Source of the DNA: Marinimicrobium alkaliphilum
Lineage (GTDB): Bacteria > Pseudomonadota > Gammaproteobacteria > Pseudomonadales > Cellvibrionaceae
Direction: 5' to 3'
Assembly: GCF_003259155.1 (NCBI RefSeq)
Contig: NZ_QGMQ01000001.1
Coordinates: 310,001 to 374,000, forward strand
Length of the DNA: 64,000 bases
Shown here: positions 9,788 through 19,364 of the stretch, one piece after another
Numbering within the stretch: the stretch's first letter is position 1
Layout of the letters: the number at the start of each line of letters is the position of its first letter
Translations under genes and position numbers: made by a program
Notes under the pieces: model-generated
Databases searched by the model: none
What the model was told of the DNA's origin: nothing
Seen by the model: the letters and a program-made list of their open reading frames with translations, nothing else

Positions 9788-11494
9788 ATGGCGGCAACAG
9801 ACACCAACACCAGCGATCTTTCTGGAGGCAGTGCTAAAAAGCGCTCGCCCAGCGACTTGATCGAAGGCTTCAGCAGCCTCAATCTACTGCGCCAGGGCGG
9901 CCTTATGGTCGGGCTGGCCGCGAGCGTGGCCATTGGGTTTGCGATTGTTCTGTGGAGTCAGGGCGAGGAGTACCGGCCCCTCTATAGCAGTCTCGACCGG
10001 GTCGATACCCGCGAAGTGGTAGGCATTCTTGAGCAGAACGGGATTAGCTACCGCGTAGAGCCGAGCAGTGGGGTACTTCTGGTATCCAGTCGTGACATCC
10101 ATACCGCGCGCCTGAAACTGGCCGAAGTGGGTGTGCCTGGGCAGGACACCGTCGGCTTCGAATTGCTCGATCAGGAACAGCCCCTGGGCACCAGCCAGTT
10201 TATGGAGAGCACCCGTTATCACCGGAGCCTTGAGGGTGAGCTGGCACGCACCATTTCCAGCATCAACAGTGTGCGCCATACGCGCGTACATCTGGCTATT
10301 CCCAAGCGCTCGGTGTTTGTGCGCGAAGCCCGCGATCCCACCGGCTCGGTATTCCTCGATGTGTTCCCCGGCCGCACCGTTGAGCCGGCCCAGGTCAAAG
10401 CGATTATCAATCTGGTGGCCTCCAGTATTTCCGAGTTGCGTCCGGAAAACGTTACTGTAGTCGATCAGCGGGGCAACCTGCTGTCGGATATGGGCCGGGA
10501 CAACGAAGAGTTGACGATGGCGACGCGCCAGCACGACTACGCTCGCCGGGTGGAAGACGACCTGTCGCGGCGTGTTCAGCGCATACTGGAGCCGGTTGTG
10601 GGCGACGGCCGTTATCGCGCCGAGGTCAGTGCCGATATTGATTTTACCGCCATCGAACAGGCCGCGGAAACCTTCAACCCGGATTTGGCTGCCGTGCGTA
10701 GCGAGCAGACCTTGAACGAGCTGCGCCTGGGAAATGACTTTCTCGGCGGTATTCCCGGTGCATTGACCAATCAGCCCCCGGGGGCTGCGCAGGCTCCTGA
10801 ACAGATTGACCCGGAGACCGGTGAACCGGTCGCCGCGCAGCCTCAAAACCGCCGCGAGCAGGCCACCCGCAACTACGAGCTCGACCGCACCATCAGTTAT
10901 ACCCGTCACCAGCAGGGTAAGATCAACCGGGTGTCGGTGGCCGTGGTGGTTGATGATAAGCGCGTGCGCGGGCCCGACGGCGCCGAGGTACGGGAACCCT
11001 GGACCGAGAACGAACTGGAGCGCCTGGCGGTGCTTGTGCGCGACGCCGTGGGCTTTTCCGCACTCCGTGGTGACAGCGTTAATGTGATCAACTCGGCCTT
11101 TGTGGCCCGTGATGATTGGGCCGTCGAGGATCTCGAAGTGCCCTGGTGGCAGCAGGACTGGATTCAGGGCTACATCAAGCAGGCCGCCGCCGTGTTGGTG
11201 ATTGCCGCGTTGATCTTCGGGCTGTTGCGTCCGGTGATGCGCAGTCTGGCGAGTGCGGGTAAAAGTTCGTCCGACGACGATGAGGCGCGCGAGCTGGCAG
11301 CACTGGAAGCGGCGGGCCTGGACGGTTACGATGGCATGAGTGATGAAACTGTCACTCTCACCGGCGGCGCGTTGGCACTGCCGGGACCGGAAGAGAGTTA
11401 CGAGCAGCAACTCAACGCGATTAAAGGTTTGATCGCTGATGACCCCGCGCGGGTTGCCCAGGTGGTAAAAAGCTGGGTCAACCGCGAAGACTAA
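9788..11494 (+). CDS. fliF: FliF, flagellar MS-ring protein
   Basis: 568 aa, the normal family size. One membrane helix near residues 37-55 and a second near 460-482 flank a large periplasmic ring-building region. The acidic C-terminal tail (about 485-568) would bind FliG. The segment rich in Pro, Gln and Glu around 335-355 is the usual variable loop. Followed by fliG after 22 bp. Confidence 0.97.
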   Translation: MAATDTNTSDLSGGSAKKRSPSDLIEGFSSLNLLRQGGLMVGLAASVAIGFAIVLWSQGEEYRPLYSSLDRVDTREVVGILEQNGISYRVEPSSGVLLVSSRDIHTARLKLAEVGVPGQDTVGFELLDQEQPLGTSQFMESTRYHRSLEGELARTISSINSVRHTRVHLAIPKRSVFVREARDPTGSVFLDVFPGRTVEPAQVKAIINLVASSISELRPENVTVVDQRGNLLSDMGRDNEELTMATRQHDYARRVEDDLSRRVQRILEPVVGDGRYRAEVSADIDFTAIEQAAETFNPDLAAVRSEQTLNELRLGNDFLGGIPGALTNQPPGAAQAPEQIDPETGEPVAAQPQNRREQATRNYELDRTISYTRHQQGKINRVSVAVVVDDKRVRGPDGAEVREPWTENELERLAVLVRDAVGFSALRGDSVNVINSAFVARDDWAVEDLEVPWWQQDWIQGYIKQAAAVLVIAALIFGLLRPVMRSLASAGKSSSDDDEARELAALEAAGLDGYDGMSDETVTLTGGALALPGPEESYEQQLNAIKGLIADDPARVAQVVKSWVNRED

Positions 11495-11516
11495 GCGCAA
11501 CGGATAACTGATAGCT

Positions 11517-12560
11517 ATGGCCACAAACAAGCCTGCCGCCCAAAACCCCGGTGCCGAAAAGCCGGAGTTGAAGATGAACCGCCTGAATCAGGCGGCGGTA
11601 CTGCTGATGTCGCTCGGTGAGGGAGACGCAGCAGAGGTGCTCAAGCACATGGGCCCCAAGGAGGTTCAGCGGCTGGGTGCCGCCATGTCTCATGTTACCA
11701 ATGTGCAGCAGCAGGAAGTACAGGCGGTATTGTCTAATTTTCTCGAGGAGGTCCGTACCCTGACCGGTCTCGGTATGGGCTCGGACAGCTATATCCGCAA
11801 TATGCTGGTCACCGCCCTGGGCGAAGAAAAGGCGGGCGGTTTGATCGACCGGATTCTGCTCGGCGGTAATACCACCGGCCTGGATACACTCAAGTGGATG
11901 GAGCCACGCTCGGTGGCCGATGTGATTCGCAACGAGCATCCGCAAATTCAAGCCATTGTCATTGCCTATCTGGATCCGGATCAGGCGTCTGAAATTCTGA
12001 GCTATTTTACCGAAAAGACCCGCCTGGACGTGATGATGCGAGTGGCTTCGCTCGATACTGTACAGCCCAGCGCCTTGCAGGAGCTCAATACCATTCTTGA
12101 GAAGCAGTTCTCGGGCAGCGCCGGTTCGCAAACCAAGGCTATGGGCGGCTACAAGGTCGCAGCAGAAATCATGAACCAACTCGATGGCATGATCGAGGCC
12201 GAGCTGATGGACTCGATCAAGGATATCGACGAAGAGATGGGCAACCAGATTCAGGACCTCATGTTCGTGTTCGACAATCTCAAGGAAGTGGACGATCGCG
12301 GCATTCAGATGCTGCTGCGCGAGGTGTCTTCGGAAGTGCTTATCGTTGCGCTCAAAGGCGCCGACGAAGAGCTGCAGGAGAAAATCTTCAAGAATATGTC
12401 CAAGCGCGCCGCCGAGCTGCTGCGTGACGATCTCGAAGTCAAGGGGCCGGTACGCCTGTCCGAAGTCGAGTCGGCGCAGAAGGAAATTCTCACCATCGCC
12501 CGGCGTATGGCCGACGCCGGCGAGATCGTGTTGGGCGGCAGTGGCGAGAAGATGGTTTAA
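11517..12560 (+). CDS. fliG: FliG, flagellar motor switch protein
   Basis: 347 aa with the three armadillo-like FliG domains: the N-terminal FliF-binding part (LNQAAVLLMSLGEGDAAEVL), the middle domain with EHPQ (NEHPQIQAIVIAYL), and a C-terminal torque helix rich in charged residues (DLMFVFDNLKEVDDRG... LLREVSSE...). It couples stator force to the rotor. Start ATG 11517, 22 bp after fliF. Confidence 0.97.
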   Translation: MATNKPAAQNPGAEKPELKMNRLNQAAVLLMSLGEGDAAEVLKHMGPKEVQRLGAAMSHVTNVQQQEVQAVLSNFLEEVRTLTGLGMGSDSYIRNMLVTALGEEKAGGLIDRILLGGNTTGLDTLKWMEPRSVADVIRNEHPQIQAIVIAYLDPDQASEILSYFTEKTRLDVMMRVASLDTVQPSALQELNTILEKQFSGSAGSQTKAMGGYKVAAEIMNQLDGMIEAELMDSIKDIDEEMGNQIQDLMFVFDNLKEVDDRGIQMLLREVSSEVLIVALKGADEELQEKIFKNMSKRAAELLRDDLEVKGPVRLSEVESAQKEILTIARRMADAGEIVLGGSGEKMV

Positions 12561-12589
12561 TGGGCCTGTCAGCCTGAGGATCGCCATTG

Positions 12590-13399
12590 ATGACCGACTA
12601 CAAACCCGCCAATCGCATTCCCGCCGAGGATGCCGCCGACTACCGGTCCTGGCATTTGCCGTTGATCGACGACAACGGCAAGGTGCTCTCCAGCGCCGAG
12701 AAAGAAGCGCGCGACCGCGCCCAAGCCAAGGTCCGCCAACAGGCAGAAAAAGTGGAAGAAGCGGAGCTGGATCAGGGCTCCTCAGCCGGTATCTCTGCTC
12801 AGGAGCTGGGGGCGATTGTCGAGCAGGCCGAGAAGGAAGGTTTTGAACAGGGCCGAGAGGCCGGGTTTGAGAAAGGCCAGGCCGAGGGCTACGAAGCGGG
12901 CCAGCAACAGGGCCTGATGGAAATGCGTCAGCAGTTGGTGGCCGAGCAACAGCGCTTTGCCCAACTTGCGGAGGCGCTCCTTAAACCCCTGCAAGAACAG
13001 GATGACGACCTGGAGAAAGTGCTCGTCGATACTCTTTGCACTTTGACCCGCTCAGTGGTTCAACGTGAACTGCAAACCGATTCCGGTGAGATTGTCAGCC
13101 TCGTGCGTCACGCGATTGACGCCTTGCCCGCGGGAGCAGACAACCTGCAGATTACCCTTAACCCGGATGATCTGGCCTCGGTGGAAGATTATGCCGAGGA
13201 GCACAAGCTCGAGTGGCGCTTCAGTGCCAATGCGGACATGCTTCCCGGTGGCTGCGAGGTACGCAGTGCGATCAGCCGGGTGGATTACTCGGCCGAGCGA
13301 CGCCTGGCGGAAGTCCTGGAGCAGTTTGCCAACAAACAGTTTTCCCTGCCCGAGTCGGATACGCAGGACGCTGAATCGGATGCCGAGGAGAACCCGTGA
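12590..13399 (+). CDS. fliH: FliH, flagellar export ATPase regulator
   Basis: 269 aa from ATG 12590, chosen over TTG 12587 because GAGGA lies 9 bp upstream. The centre has the glycine-spaced helix typical of FliH ([20 protein letters not shown], about residues 84-105), followed by the C-terminal FliI-binding domain. It holds the FliI ATPase near the export gate. The stop overlaps the GTG start of fliI. Confidence 0.94.
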   Translation: MTDYKPANRIPAEDAADYRSWHLPLIDDNGKVLSSAEKEARDRAQAKVRQQAEKVEEAELDQGSSAGISAQELGAIVEQAEKEGFEQGREAGFEKGQAEGYEAGQQQGLMEMRQQLVAEQQRFAQLAEALLKPLQEQDDDLEKVLVDTLCTLTRSVVQRELQTDSGEIVSLVRHAIDALPAGADNLQITLNPDDLASVEDYAEEHKLEWRFSANADMLPGGCEVRSAISRVDYSAERRLAEVLEQFANKQFSLPESDTQDAESDAEENP

Positions 13400-14778
13400 A
13401 CCGGCGGCCTCTATCTGAGCGCCTGAAGGCCTACGCACCCGAACATCCGGTGCGTATCGAGGCGCTCGCCGAGGGGCGTATCACCCGTTCGGTGGGCCTG
13501 ACCATCGAGGCTGTGGGCCTCAATGTGTCGGTCGGACGCCAGTGCGAAATCATTACCGACGAGCGGCGCCGGATCGAGGCGGAAGTGGTCGGTTTCTCCG
13601 GTGATACCGTCTACCTGATGCCGGTCAAGCGGGTGGAGGGCCTTCAGCCTGGCGCGCGGGTCGTTCCTTTGGCACACGCCGCCGGTATGCGTATTGGCCC
13701 GCAGTTGCTCGGGCGTGTTGTCAACGGCCTGGGCCAGCCCATCGATGGCCACGGCCCGCTGGCGGGCGATGAGTTTCTGGATTTTGCCCCCCATGAAATT
13801 AACCCATTGAAACGCCACCCGATCAGCGAGCCGCTGGACGTCGGGATTCGTGCGATCAATGCGTTGATCACCGTCGGGCGCGGCCAGCGTTTGGGGTTGT
13901 TTGCCGGCAGTGGCGTCGGTAAAAGTGTGCTCATGGGAATGATGACCAAGTTCACCACCGCGGATGTGGTGGTGGTGGGGCTGGTGGGGGAGCGCGGACG
14001 CGAGGTCAAAGAGTTTATTGACCATATTCTCGGAGACGAAGGGCTCAGGCGCGCCGTGGTGGTAGCGTCACCGGCCGACGATGCGCCGCTGATGCGCCTG
14101 CGTGCTTCTCAGCTCGCCAGTCGCATTGCTGAGTACTACCGGGATCAGGGCAAGAATGTACTGCTGCTGATGGACTCGCTCACCCGCTTTGCCCAGGCTC
14201 AGCGGGAGATCGCCTTGGCCGTGGGCGAGCCGCCAGCCACCAAGGGCTACCCGCCATCGGTATTCGCCAAAGTACCGGAGCTGGTCGAACGCGCGGGCAA
14301 TGCCGCCGAGGGCGAGGGCTCCATTACCGCCTTCTACACGGTGCTGACCGAGGGCGATGATTTGCAAGATCCCATTGCCGATGCGGCCCGCGCCATTCTC
14401 GATGGTCACATTGTACTGTCCCGGCGTCTGGCGGAAGAGGGGATCTACCCGGCCATTGATGTGGAGTCGTCAATCAGCCGGGCAATGGCCAACATCGTCG
14501 ATGACCGCCACCTCAAGCGGATGCAGCGCTTCAAGCAGCTGCTGGCGCGCTATCAGCAAAATCGGGACCTGATCAGTATCGGTGCCTATAGCAAAGGCAG
14601 CGACCCGGACACGGATACCGCCATTGAGCGCTACCCGATGTTGCGCGCGTTCATTCAGCAGGGCCTCAATCAGTCCGTCCACTTCGCCGAGAGCCTGGCC
14701 AACCTGGAAGCGCTGCTCAAGCCGGTGGAGGGCAGTACCGGGGCCAGTCCTCTCGCGGCTCAGCACCCCCCCGGTTAG
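13396..14778 (+). CDS. fliI: FliI, flagellum-specific export ATPase
   Basis: 460 aa F1-type ATPase. P-loop GSGVGKS at 171-177, Walker [21 protein letters not shown], and the [23 protein letters not shown] stretch typical of FliI/YscN. It energises substrate unloading for flagellar export. GTG start at 13396 overlaps the fliH stop (GTGA) and has GAGGAG just upstream. Confidence 0.97.
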   Translation: MNRRPLSERLKAYAPEHPVRIEALAEGRITRSVGLTIEAVGLNVSVGRQCEIITDERRRIEAEVVGFSGDTVYLMPVKRVEGLQPGARVVPLAHAAGMRIGPQLLGRVVNGLGQPIDGHGPLAGDEFLDFAPHEINPLKRHPISEPLDVGIRAINALITVGRGQRLGLFAGSGVGKSVLMGMMTKFTTADVVVVGLVGERGREVKEFIDHILGDEGLRRAVVVASPADDAPLMRLRASQLASRIAEYYRDQGKNVLLLMDSLTRFAQAQREIALAVGEPPATKGYPPSVFAKVPELVERAGNAAEGEGSITAFYTVLTEGDDLQDPIADAARAILDGHIVLSRRLAEEGIYPAIDVESSISRAMANIVDDRHLKRMQRFKQLLARYQQNRDLISIGAYSKGSDPDTDTAIERYPMLRAFIQQGLNQSVHFAESLANLEALLKPVEGSTGASPLAAQHPPG

Positions 14779-14788
14779 GCGGTAAGTC

Positions 14789-15232
14789 ATGGCTGAGCGG
14801 CGATCGAAGCGGTTGGCAGTGGTACTGCGCCTGGCCGAGCAACAGGAGCAGGCCTCGGCCCAGCGCTTGGCGGATTATCGCGCCCAGGTCACTGGCGAGC
14901 AGGCCCAGCTTGAACAGCTGCAACAGTATGCGGAAGGTTACCTGGATGACTACGGTCAGCGACGGACCGGGTTACGCGGTGCGGATATGATCGCTTACAG
15001 CGGGTTCATCCGTCGCTTGATGGAGGCCCAGGACGAGCAGCGGCGTAAACTTGACGCCATGGCCCAGACCCTTGCCCGGTTGCAGACCGATTGGCAGGAG
15101 AAGTATCAGCACCGCCAATCGGTCGCCCGGCTGATAGAGCGCCTGCTCAAGGAAGAGAATCAGGCCGATGAGCGCCGGCTGCAGAAGGAGCTGGATGAGT
15201 TCTCGGCCCAGCAGATACGCCGCCGGGACTGA
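14789..15232 (+). CDS. fliJ: FliJ, export-apparatus stalk protein
   Basis: 147 aa, almost entirely charged coiled coil rich in Gln, Arg and Glu, beginning MAERRSKRLAVVLRLAEQQE. Size and position directly after fliI identify it as FliJ, the gamma-like central stalk of the FliI ring and a chaperone-escort factor. Sequence is poorly conserved in this family, so the call rests partly on context. Confidence 0.9.
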   Translation: MAERRSKRLAVVLRLAEQQEQASAQRLADYRAQVTGEQAQLEQLQQYAEGYLDDYGQRRTGLRGADMIAYSGFIRRLMEAQDEQRRKLDAMAQTLARLQTDWQEKYQHRQSVARLIERLLKEENQADERRLQKELDEFSAQQIRRRD

Positions 15233-15409
15233 CCGGTACTCGGGCGATTGTGGGCGCCAACCGGGCTGAATGCTGGCAAGCTGCCTGAAATCAGCTATTC
15301 TTGGGATGATTCAAGTCTTGGACGGGTCCGTGCGCTTGGCGCTGCGGCGATCAAACGATATGCTAAAGGGAATATACACTTGCCCCAGAGCGAGATTGAG
15401 AGAGATAAC

Positions 15410-15721
15410 ATGGCTATAACTTCACATCTGACTGCGGATGGCAGCACGCTCAACATCGTGATTGACGGGCGCTTTGATTTTAGCGCGCATCAGGCCTTCA
15501 GAGCCGCCTATGAAACGCTTCCCGACCGTCCGGAGCATTATTGTATCGATCTTGAGGGCACAACCTACCTCGACAGCTCAGCGCTGGGTATGCTGCTGTT
15601 GCTGCGCGATCATGCCGGTGGTGACCGGGCTGATATCGAAATTGTGAACTGTACCGATGATGTACGGAAAGTGCTGACCATCTCTAATTTCGATCAGCTG
15701 TTTGCCATCAGACCCCACTAA
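15410..15721 (+). CDS. hsbA: HsbA-like anti-sigma factor antagonist (STAS domain)
   Basis: 103 aa STAS protein. Start ATG 15410 is preferred over in-frame GTG 15248 because GAGAGAG lies just upstream and the STAS fold begins there. The conserved phosphorylation loop is TYLDSSALGMLL, with Ser56 and Ser57 as candidates. In P. aeruginosa HsbA binds the anti-sigma factor FlgM or the diguanylate cyclase HsbD depending on its phosphorylation by HsbR. It is followed 15 bp later by an HsbR-type partner and then by an Hpt protein, so the three-gene switch is intact. Confidence 0.87.
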   Translation: MAITSHLTADGSTLNIVIDGRFDFSAHQAFRAAYETLPDRPEHYCIDLEGTTYLDSSALGMLLLLRDHAGGDRADIEIVNCTDDVRKVLTISNFDQLFAIRPH

Positions 15722-15736
15722 CCGGTAGCACAGGAT

Positions 15737-17443
15737 ATGGCGTCACTGACGATATTGGTTGCCGACGATACCCCGACGGATCGCTTGATCCTGGAGCGCA
15801 TCGTGCGCGCGGAGGGGCACCGGGTTGTCTGTGCTGGCGACGGCGTAGAGGCGGTGACGTTGTTCGAGCGCGAGCAGCCTGACCTGGTCTTGCTCGATGT
15901 GCTGATGCCTGAGCAGGATGGTTTCGATGCCGCGCGGCAGATTAAGGCCATTGCCGGTGAGCGATTGGTGCCGATTATTTTCCTCACGTCTTTGACCGAT
16001 ACCGAATCGTTGGTGCGCTGCCTTGAAGCCGGGGGCGATGACTTTCTGTCCAAGCCTTATAACCGGGTTGTGATTCAGGCCAAGATCAGGGCTTTTAATC
16101 GCATGCGGCATATGCACGCCACAATGCTGAGCCAGCGCGATGAGATTGCTCACCACAACGAGCATCTCCTGCAAGAGCAGGCGGTGGCGAAGCAGGTTTT
16201 TGACAATATTGCTCACAGCGGTTGCCTCGGTGCCAGCAATATCCGTTATTTTTTGTCTTCGCTGGCGGCCTTTAACGGCGATGTTCTGGTTGCCGGTATG
16301 CGTCCCAACGGCAATATGATGGTATTGCTTGGGGATTTCACTGGCCATGGTTTACCTGCAGCCATTGGCGGTATCCCGCTCGCTTCGACCTTTTACGGCA
16401 TGGTATACAAGGGTTTCTCCATGACCGATATCCTGCGTGAGATCAATGCCAAGCTCAACACGATCTTGCCCGTGGGTATTTTCTGCTGCGCCACCATGGT
16501 GGATATCAGTTTTCGAAAGCAGCGAATCAAAGTTTGGAATGGCGGCCTCCCGGAAAGCTTTATCTTCCGCCGCAGTACCCAGCAAATCGAGGCCGTACAA
16601 TCGATTCATTTACCCCTTGGGGTGCTTAAAAGTAAAGCCTTCAAAGACGACTGCCTGGTGTATGAGCTAGCCTCTGATGACCGGTTTTATATGTGGTCTG
16701 ACGGTATTCACGAAGCGCGCAACAGCGACGGCGAGATGTACGGTGAGGAGCGCTTGCGCGATGTGTTCCGGGCCAACGATGACCCGGAGCAGTTGTTCAA
16801 CTCGATCTTGGGGAACGTTCAGTCCTTCGTGGGTGAGGAAGAGAAGCACGACGATCTATCTTTGGTAGAAATCCGAATGGAGCCGCCGCAGCTGCCCACA
16901 GAGACGGCCGGCGCGCCGGTGCGCACATTGCAGACACCGTCGCGCACGGGCGAGTGGGCGATGAGCTTTGAGGTGCAATCACGCAGCTTCCGCAGTTTCG
17001 ATCCTTTGCCACTGGTGCTCAATGTCCTGGCTGAGGTGCCTGGGTTGCGCAGCCATAGCAATACGCTTTATGGCATTTTGGCAGAGCTATACAGCAATGC
17101 CCTGGAGCACGGCGTACTCAAGCTGGACTCGACGCTGAAAAATACCGCTGAGGGTTTCGCCGACTATTACGAGCAACGCGACCAGCGCCTGGATGACGTT
17201 GACGAGGGTTTTATTCGTATTCATGTTTGTCACACTGGGCAGGGTGAGGGTGGCAAGCTGCGTATCCGGGTCGAGGACAGCGGCTCTGGCTTTGATGCGC
17301 AGCCCCCGCGGCAGGTGCCCAATGTCCGCGCCTATCACGGTCGGGGGCTCGCCCTGGTAGAGCGGATGTGCGATGCTGTTCATTACTTGGGAAAAGGCAA
17401 TCAGGTGGAAGCGGTATACACTTGGAATCACGACGATGACTAA
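15737..17443 (+). CDS. hsbR: HsbR-like response regulator with PP2C phosphatase and anti-sigma kinase domains
   Basis: 568 aa. Receiver with Asp54 (LLDVLMPEQDG), then a short coiled linker, a SpoIIE/PP2C phosphatase (about 180-385; GDFTGHGLPAAIG with Asp200, MWSDGIHEAR, EKHDDLSLV) and a C-terminal RsbW-type HATPase (about 425-565; ELYSNALEHGVL, VEDSGSGFD, GRGLALVERM). This is the HsbR layout: phosphorylation by an Hpt protein shifts it between dephosphorylating and phosphorylating the STAS partner. In P. aeruginosa these genes sit beside flgM/flgN; here they lie between fliJ and fliK. Confidence 0.9.
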   Translation: MASLTILVADDTPTDRLILERIVRAEGHRVVCAGDGVEAVTLFEREQPDLVLLDVLMPEQDGFDAARQIKAIAGERLVPIIFLTSLTDTESLVRCLEAGGDDFLSKPYNRVVIQAKIRAFNRMRHMHATMLSQRDEIAHHNEHLLQEQAVAKQVFDNIAHSGCLGASNIRYFLSSLAAFNGDVLVAGMRPNGNMMVLLGDFTGHGLPAAIGGIPLASTFYGMVYKGFSMTDILREINAKLNTILPVGIFCCATMVDISFRKQRIKVWNGGLPESFIFRRSTQQIEAVQSIHLPLGVLKSKAFKDDCLVYELASDDRFYMWSDGIHEARNSDGEMYGEERLRDVFRANDDPEQLFNSILGNVQSFVGEEEKHDDLSLVEIRMEPPQLPTETAGAPVRTLQTPSRTGEWAMSFEVQSRSFRSFDPLPLVLNVLAEVPGLRSHSNTLYGILAELYSNALEHGVLKLDSTLKNTAEGFADYYEQRDQRLDDVDEGFIRIHVCHTGQGEGGKLRIRVEDSGSGFDAQPPRQVPNVRAYHGRGLALVERMCDAVHYLGKGNQVEAVYTWNHDDD

Positions 17444-17482
17444 CACCGGCTGCGCTGCCAGCTGTTTGACAAGGGTGGGCCC

Positions 17483-17821
17483 ATGAGCTCCGAGCATCTG
17501 GATCGGCAACTACTGGAAGAGTTGGAAGAGGTTATGGAGGGGGAGTTCGCTACTCTGATTGATACCTTTATCAGGGATTCCGCGGAGCGTATCGCCGCCC
17601 TGCAGAAGGCCTTGGCCAGTCGTGATGCCGAGGCCGTGCGCCGGGCAGCGCACAGTTTCAAAGGCAGTTGTCGCAACCTGGGTGCTATTCGACTGGCCGA
17701 TCTTTGCCAGGGGATGGAACACCAGAGCGCGCAAGGCCAACTCAATGGGCAGGAGAATACCCTGGTGGATATCCAACAGGAATTTTCGCAGGTCAAGCTG
17801 CTCCTGCAAGCCCTGGTATAA
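17483..17821 (+). CDS. hptB: HptB-like histidine phosphotransfer protein
   Basis: 112 aa single Hpt domain with His57 in AAHSFKGSCRNLGA. In P. aeruginosa HptB passes phosphate from hybrid kinases (PA1611, RetS, SagS and others) to HsbR. Position directly after the HsbR-like gene supports the same role. The C-terminal kinase Hpt in the hybrid kinase at 4249-7569 is separate. Confidence 0.87.
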   Translation: MSSEHLDRQLLEELEEVMEGEFATLIDTFIRDSAERIAALQKALASRDAEAVRRAAHSFKGSCRNLGAIRLADLCQGMEHQSAQGQLNGQENTLVDIQQEFSQVKLLLQALV

Positions 17822-17853
17822 ACCCGCGTCCTTTTTTCTTCTCCGCGCGTCAG

Positions 17854-17871
17854 TTGGCGCTGTTTTTGCAA
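17854..17871 (+). promoter_or_regulatory. sigma-54 promoter upstream of fliK
   Basis: TTGGCGC-N5-TTGCAA with GG at 17856-17857 and GC at 17868-17869, exactly 10 bases apart, about 75 bp before fliK. It would give fliK its own RpoN-dependent start, separating it from the hsb module. Confidence 0.72.
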
Positions 17872-17900
17872 TACCTCCTGTACTGAGATGTTTTAGCCCC

Positions 17901-17926
17901 GGAAGCGGCAAGGGTTTGCCGCTTCC
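17901..17926 (+). other. Perfect 11-bp hairpin in the fliK leader
   Basis: GGAAGCGGCAA and TTGCCGCTTCC pair perfectly around a GGGT loop, ending 20 bp before the fliK ATG. There is no U-tract. Since the sigma-54 promoter would initiate near 17880, the hairpin would lie inside the 5' UTR. The fliK ribosome site CAGGAG follows at 17931. Confidence 0.6.
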
Positions 17927-17946
17927 AAGTCAGGAGATTCCTCGCA

Positions 17947-19251
17947 ATGAACGGTCAATCCTCTTTGTTCCAGTTGCTGTCTTCGTCCGGCGGTCGCGCT
18001 CGCTCCGATGAGCTGGTCAAGCCTGCCGGACGGCAACAAAACGACAGCGGTCAAGCGTTTGGCGCCCAACTTGATCGTGCCCAAGCCAGCCGTCGTTCGC
18101 CGAATGGGACTTCGTCTCCGGACCCGCGCTCAAAAACGGAGGCCCCGGCAGAGAAAACGGGCGGGAGGCCGGGGACGGCGGAGCGCGCGGACACTGCAGC
18201 CAGGGCTCGAACCGAGTCCCGGACTCCCGCTCCCGCCTCGGTAACGGGCGACGAGACGGCGCTGGCCCCCATCGAGTCGGAGGGCAGCGAGACCCGCCTG
18301 GAGGCGCTGCTGGCGATTCTGGGTATTGATCTTGAGGCGCTGGAGGGTATCGAGGGACTGGAAGACCTGGAAGGACTCGATCAGTGGCGACTATTTGAAG
18401 GCACTGAAGACGACCCGGAGGCCCTGGTGCTTCTGTCGGATGCGGGCGAGTTGCTGATCGCTCAGTGGCACCCGGAGCAGGGTTGGCAAGTGACGCGGGC
18501 CGAGGGCGAGCAGCGCCAGCAATTACTCAAATCCTTGGCTCTGGCACCGCCGCCGGCTTTTCGACTGACGACGACCGGTGCGGCCGAGAGTGGTGCGGCT
18601 GTGACTCAATGGGTACCGGAAGCGCCCTCAGACACTCTGGCCAGGTTGACGGAATTGGCAAAGGCGGACGCAAACCCGCCGGCGCGAGGCCTTTTTCAGC
18701 AGGTACTGCAAGCACAAAATACGTCTGATGCGAGTGTCACACTTGAACGCGGCGGCGTCCATGGACCTGCCGGGCAGGAAGGCGAGCGCGCCGAGCGGGC
18801 GCTTCTGCCCGGCGAACGCGGGTTTGTCGTACAAACCGAGGTGCGGGTCCCCGTGGGCCAAAACAACTGGAACCAGGCGGTCGGCGATCGAATTCTGTGG
18901 TTGGCTTCACAGCGGGTCTCCAGTGCCGAACTGCGTCTGGACCCGCCAGACCTGGGGCCCGTGCATGTACGTATCGCCATTAACCAGGACCAAGCCAATA
19001 TTACCTTTACCAGTCCTCATGTCGGTGTGCGCGAAGCGTTGGATCAGGGTGCGGCGCGCCTGCGGGAAATGTTTGAAGAGCAGGGCCTGGATCTGGTCAA
19101 TGTCGATATCGCCGATCAGGGGGCCGGGGAAGGGGATGCCGGGCAGGCTGGCGGCGGCCAGGCGGGTGCAGGCGGCGACTCGGCCAATGATGATGGAGAG
19201 CCCGAGTCCTGGGTGCGGGGTTCGTTGTCACTGGTGGACTATTACGTTTGA
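17947..19251 (+). CDS. fliK: FliK, hook-length control protein
   Basis: 434 aa. The N-terminal ~300 residues are low complexity, rich in Ala, Glu and Gly, as usual for the molecular ruler part. The C-terminal Flg_hook domain (about 305-390) has LRLDPPDLGPVHVRI and the helix REALDQGAARLREMFEEQGL. It measures hook length and switches FlhB export specificity. A secretion signal is expected at the N-terminus. Preceded by its own sigma-54-like promoter. Confidence 0.93.
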   Translation: MNGQSSLFQLLSSSGGRARSDELVKPAGRQQNDSGQAFGAQLDRAQASRRSPNGTSSPDPRSKTEAPAEKTGGRPGTAERADTAARARTESRTPAPASVTGDETALAPIESEGSETRLEALLAILGIDLEALEGIEGLEDLEGLDQWRLFEGTEDDPEALVLLSDAGELLIAQWHPEQGWQVTRAEGEQRQQLLKSLALAPPPAFRLTTTGAAESGAAVTQWVPEAPSDTLARLTELAKADANPPARGLFQQVLQAQNTSDASVTLERGGVHGPAGQEGERAERALLPGERGFVVQTEVRVPVGQNNWNQAVGDRILWLASQRVSSAELRLDPPDLGPVHVRIAINQDQANITFTSPHVGVREALDQGAARLREMFEEQGLDLVNVDIADQGAGEGDAGQAGGGQAGAGGDSANDDGEPESWVRGSLSLVDYYV

Positions 19252-19309
19252 TCGTTCGACGGTCAATTGTGCCGCCCGATGGGATTCTGCTGCTACAATG
19301 ACGGTGCAT

Positions 19310-19326
19310 ATGGCACGGCGATTGCC
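19310..19326 (+). promoter_or_regulatory. sigma-54 promoter of the fliL-flhB operon
   Basis: TGGCAC-N5-TTGCC with GG at 19312-19313 and GC at 19324-19325, exactly 10 apart. fliLMNOPQR-flhB is a FleQ/RpoN operon in Pseudomonas. A GTCAAT half-site at 19262 upstream could be part of a FleQ box, which is speculative. Confidence 0.82.
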
Positions 19327-19364
19327 TGTACCCTGACAGACCTGCGAATTGACGGACTTTTGAC

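Noticed and set aside
9884-11530. 548-codon open frame antisense to fliF
   Set aside because: Shadow of GC-rich coding DNA: it mirrors fliF codons, has no ribosome site and no recognisable domain.
19267-19299. sigma-70 promoter before fliL (TTGTGC / TACAAT)
   Set aside because: Spacer of 21 bp is too long and a far better sigma-54 site lies just downstream.
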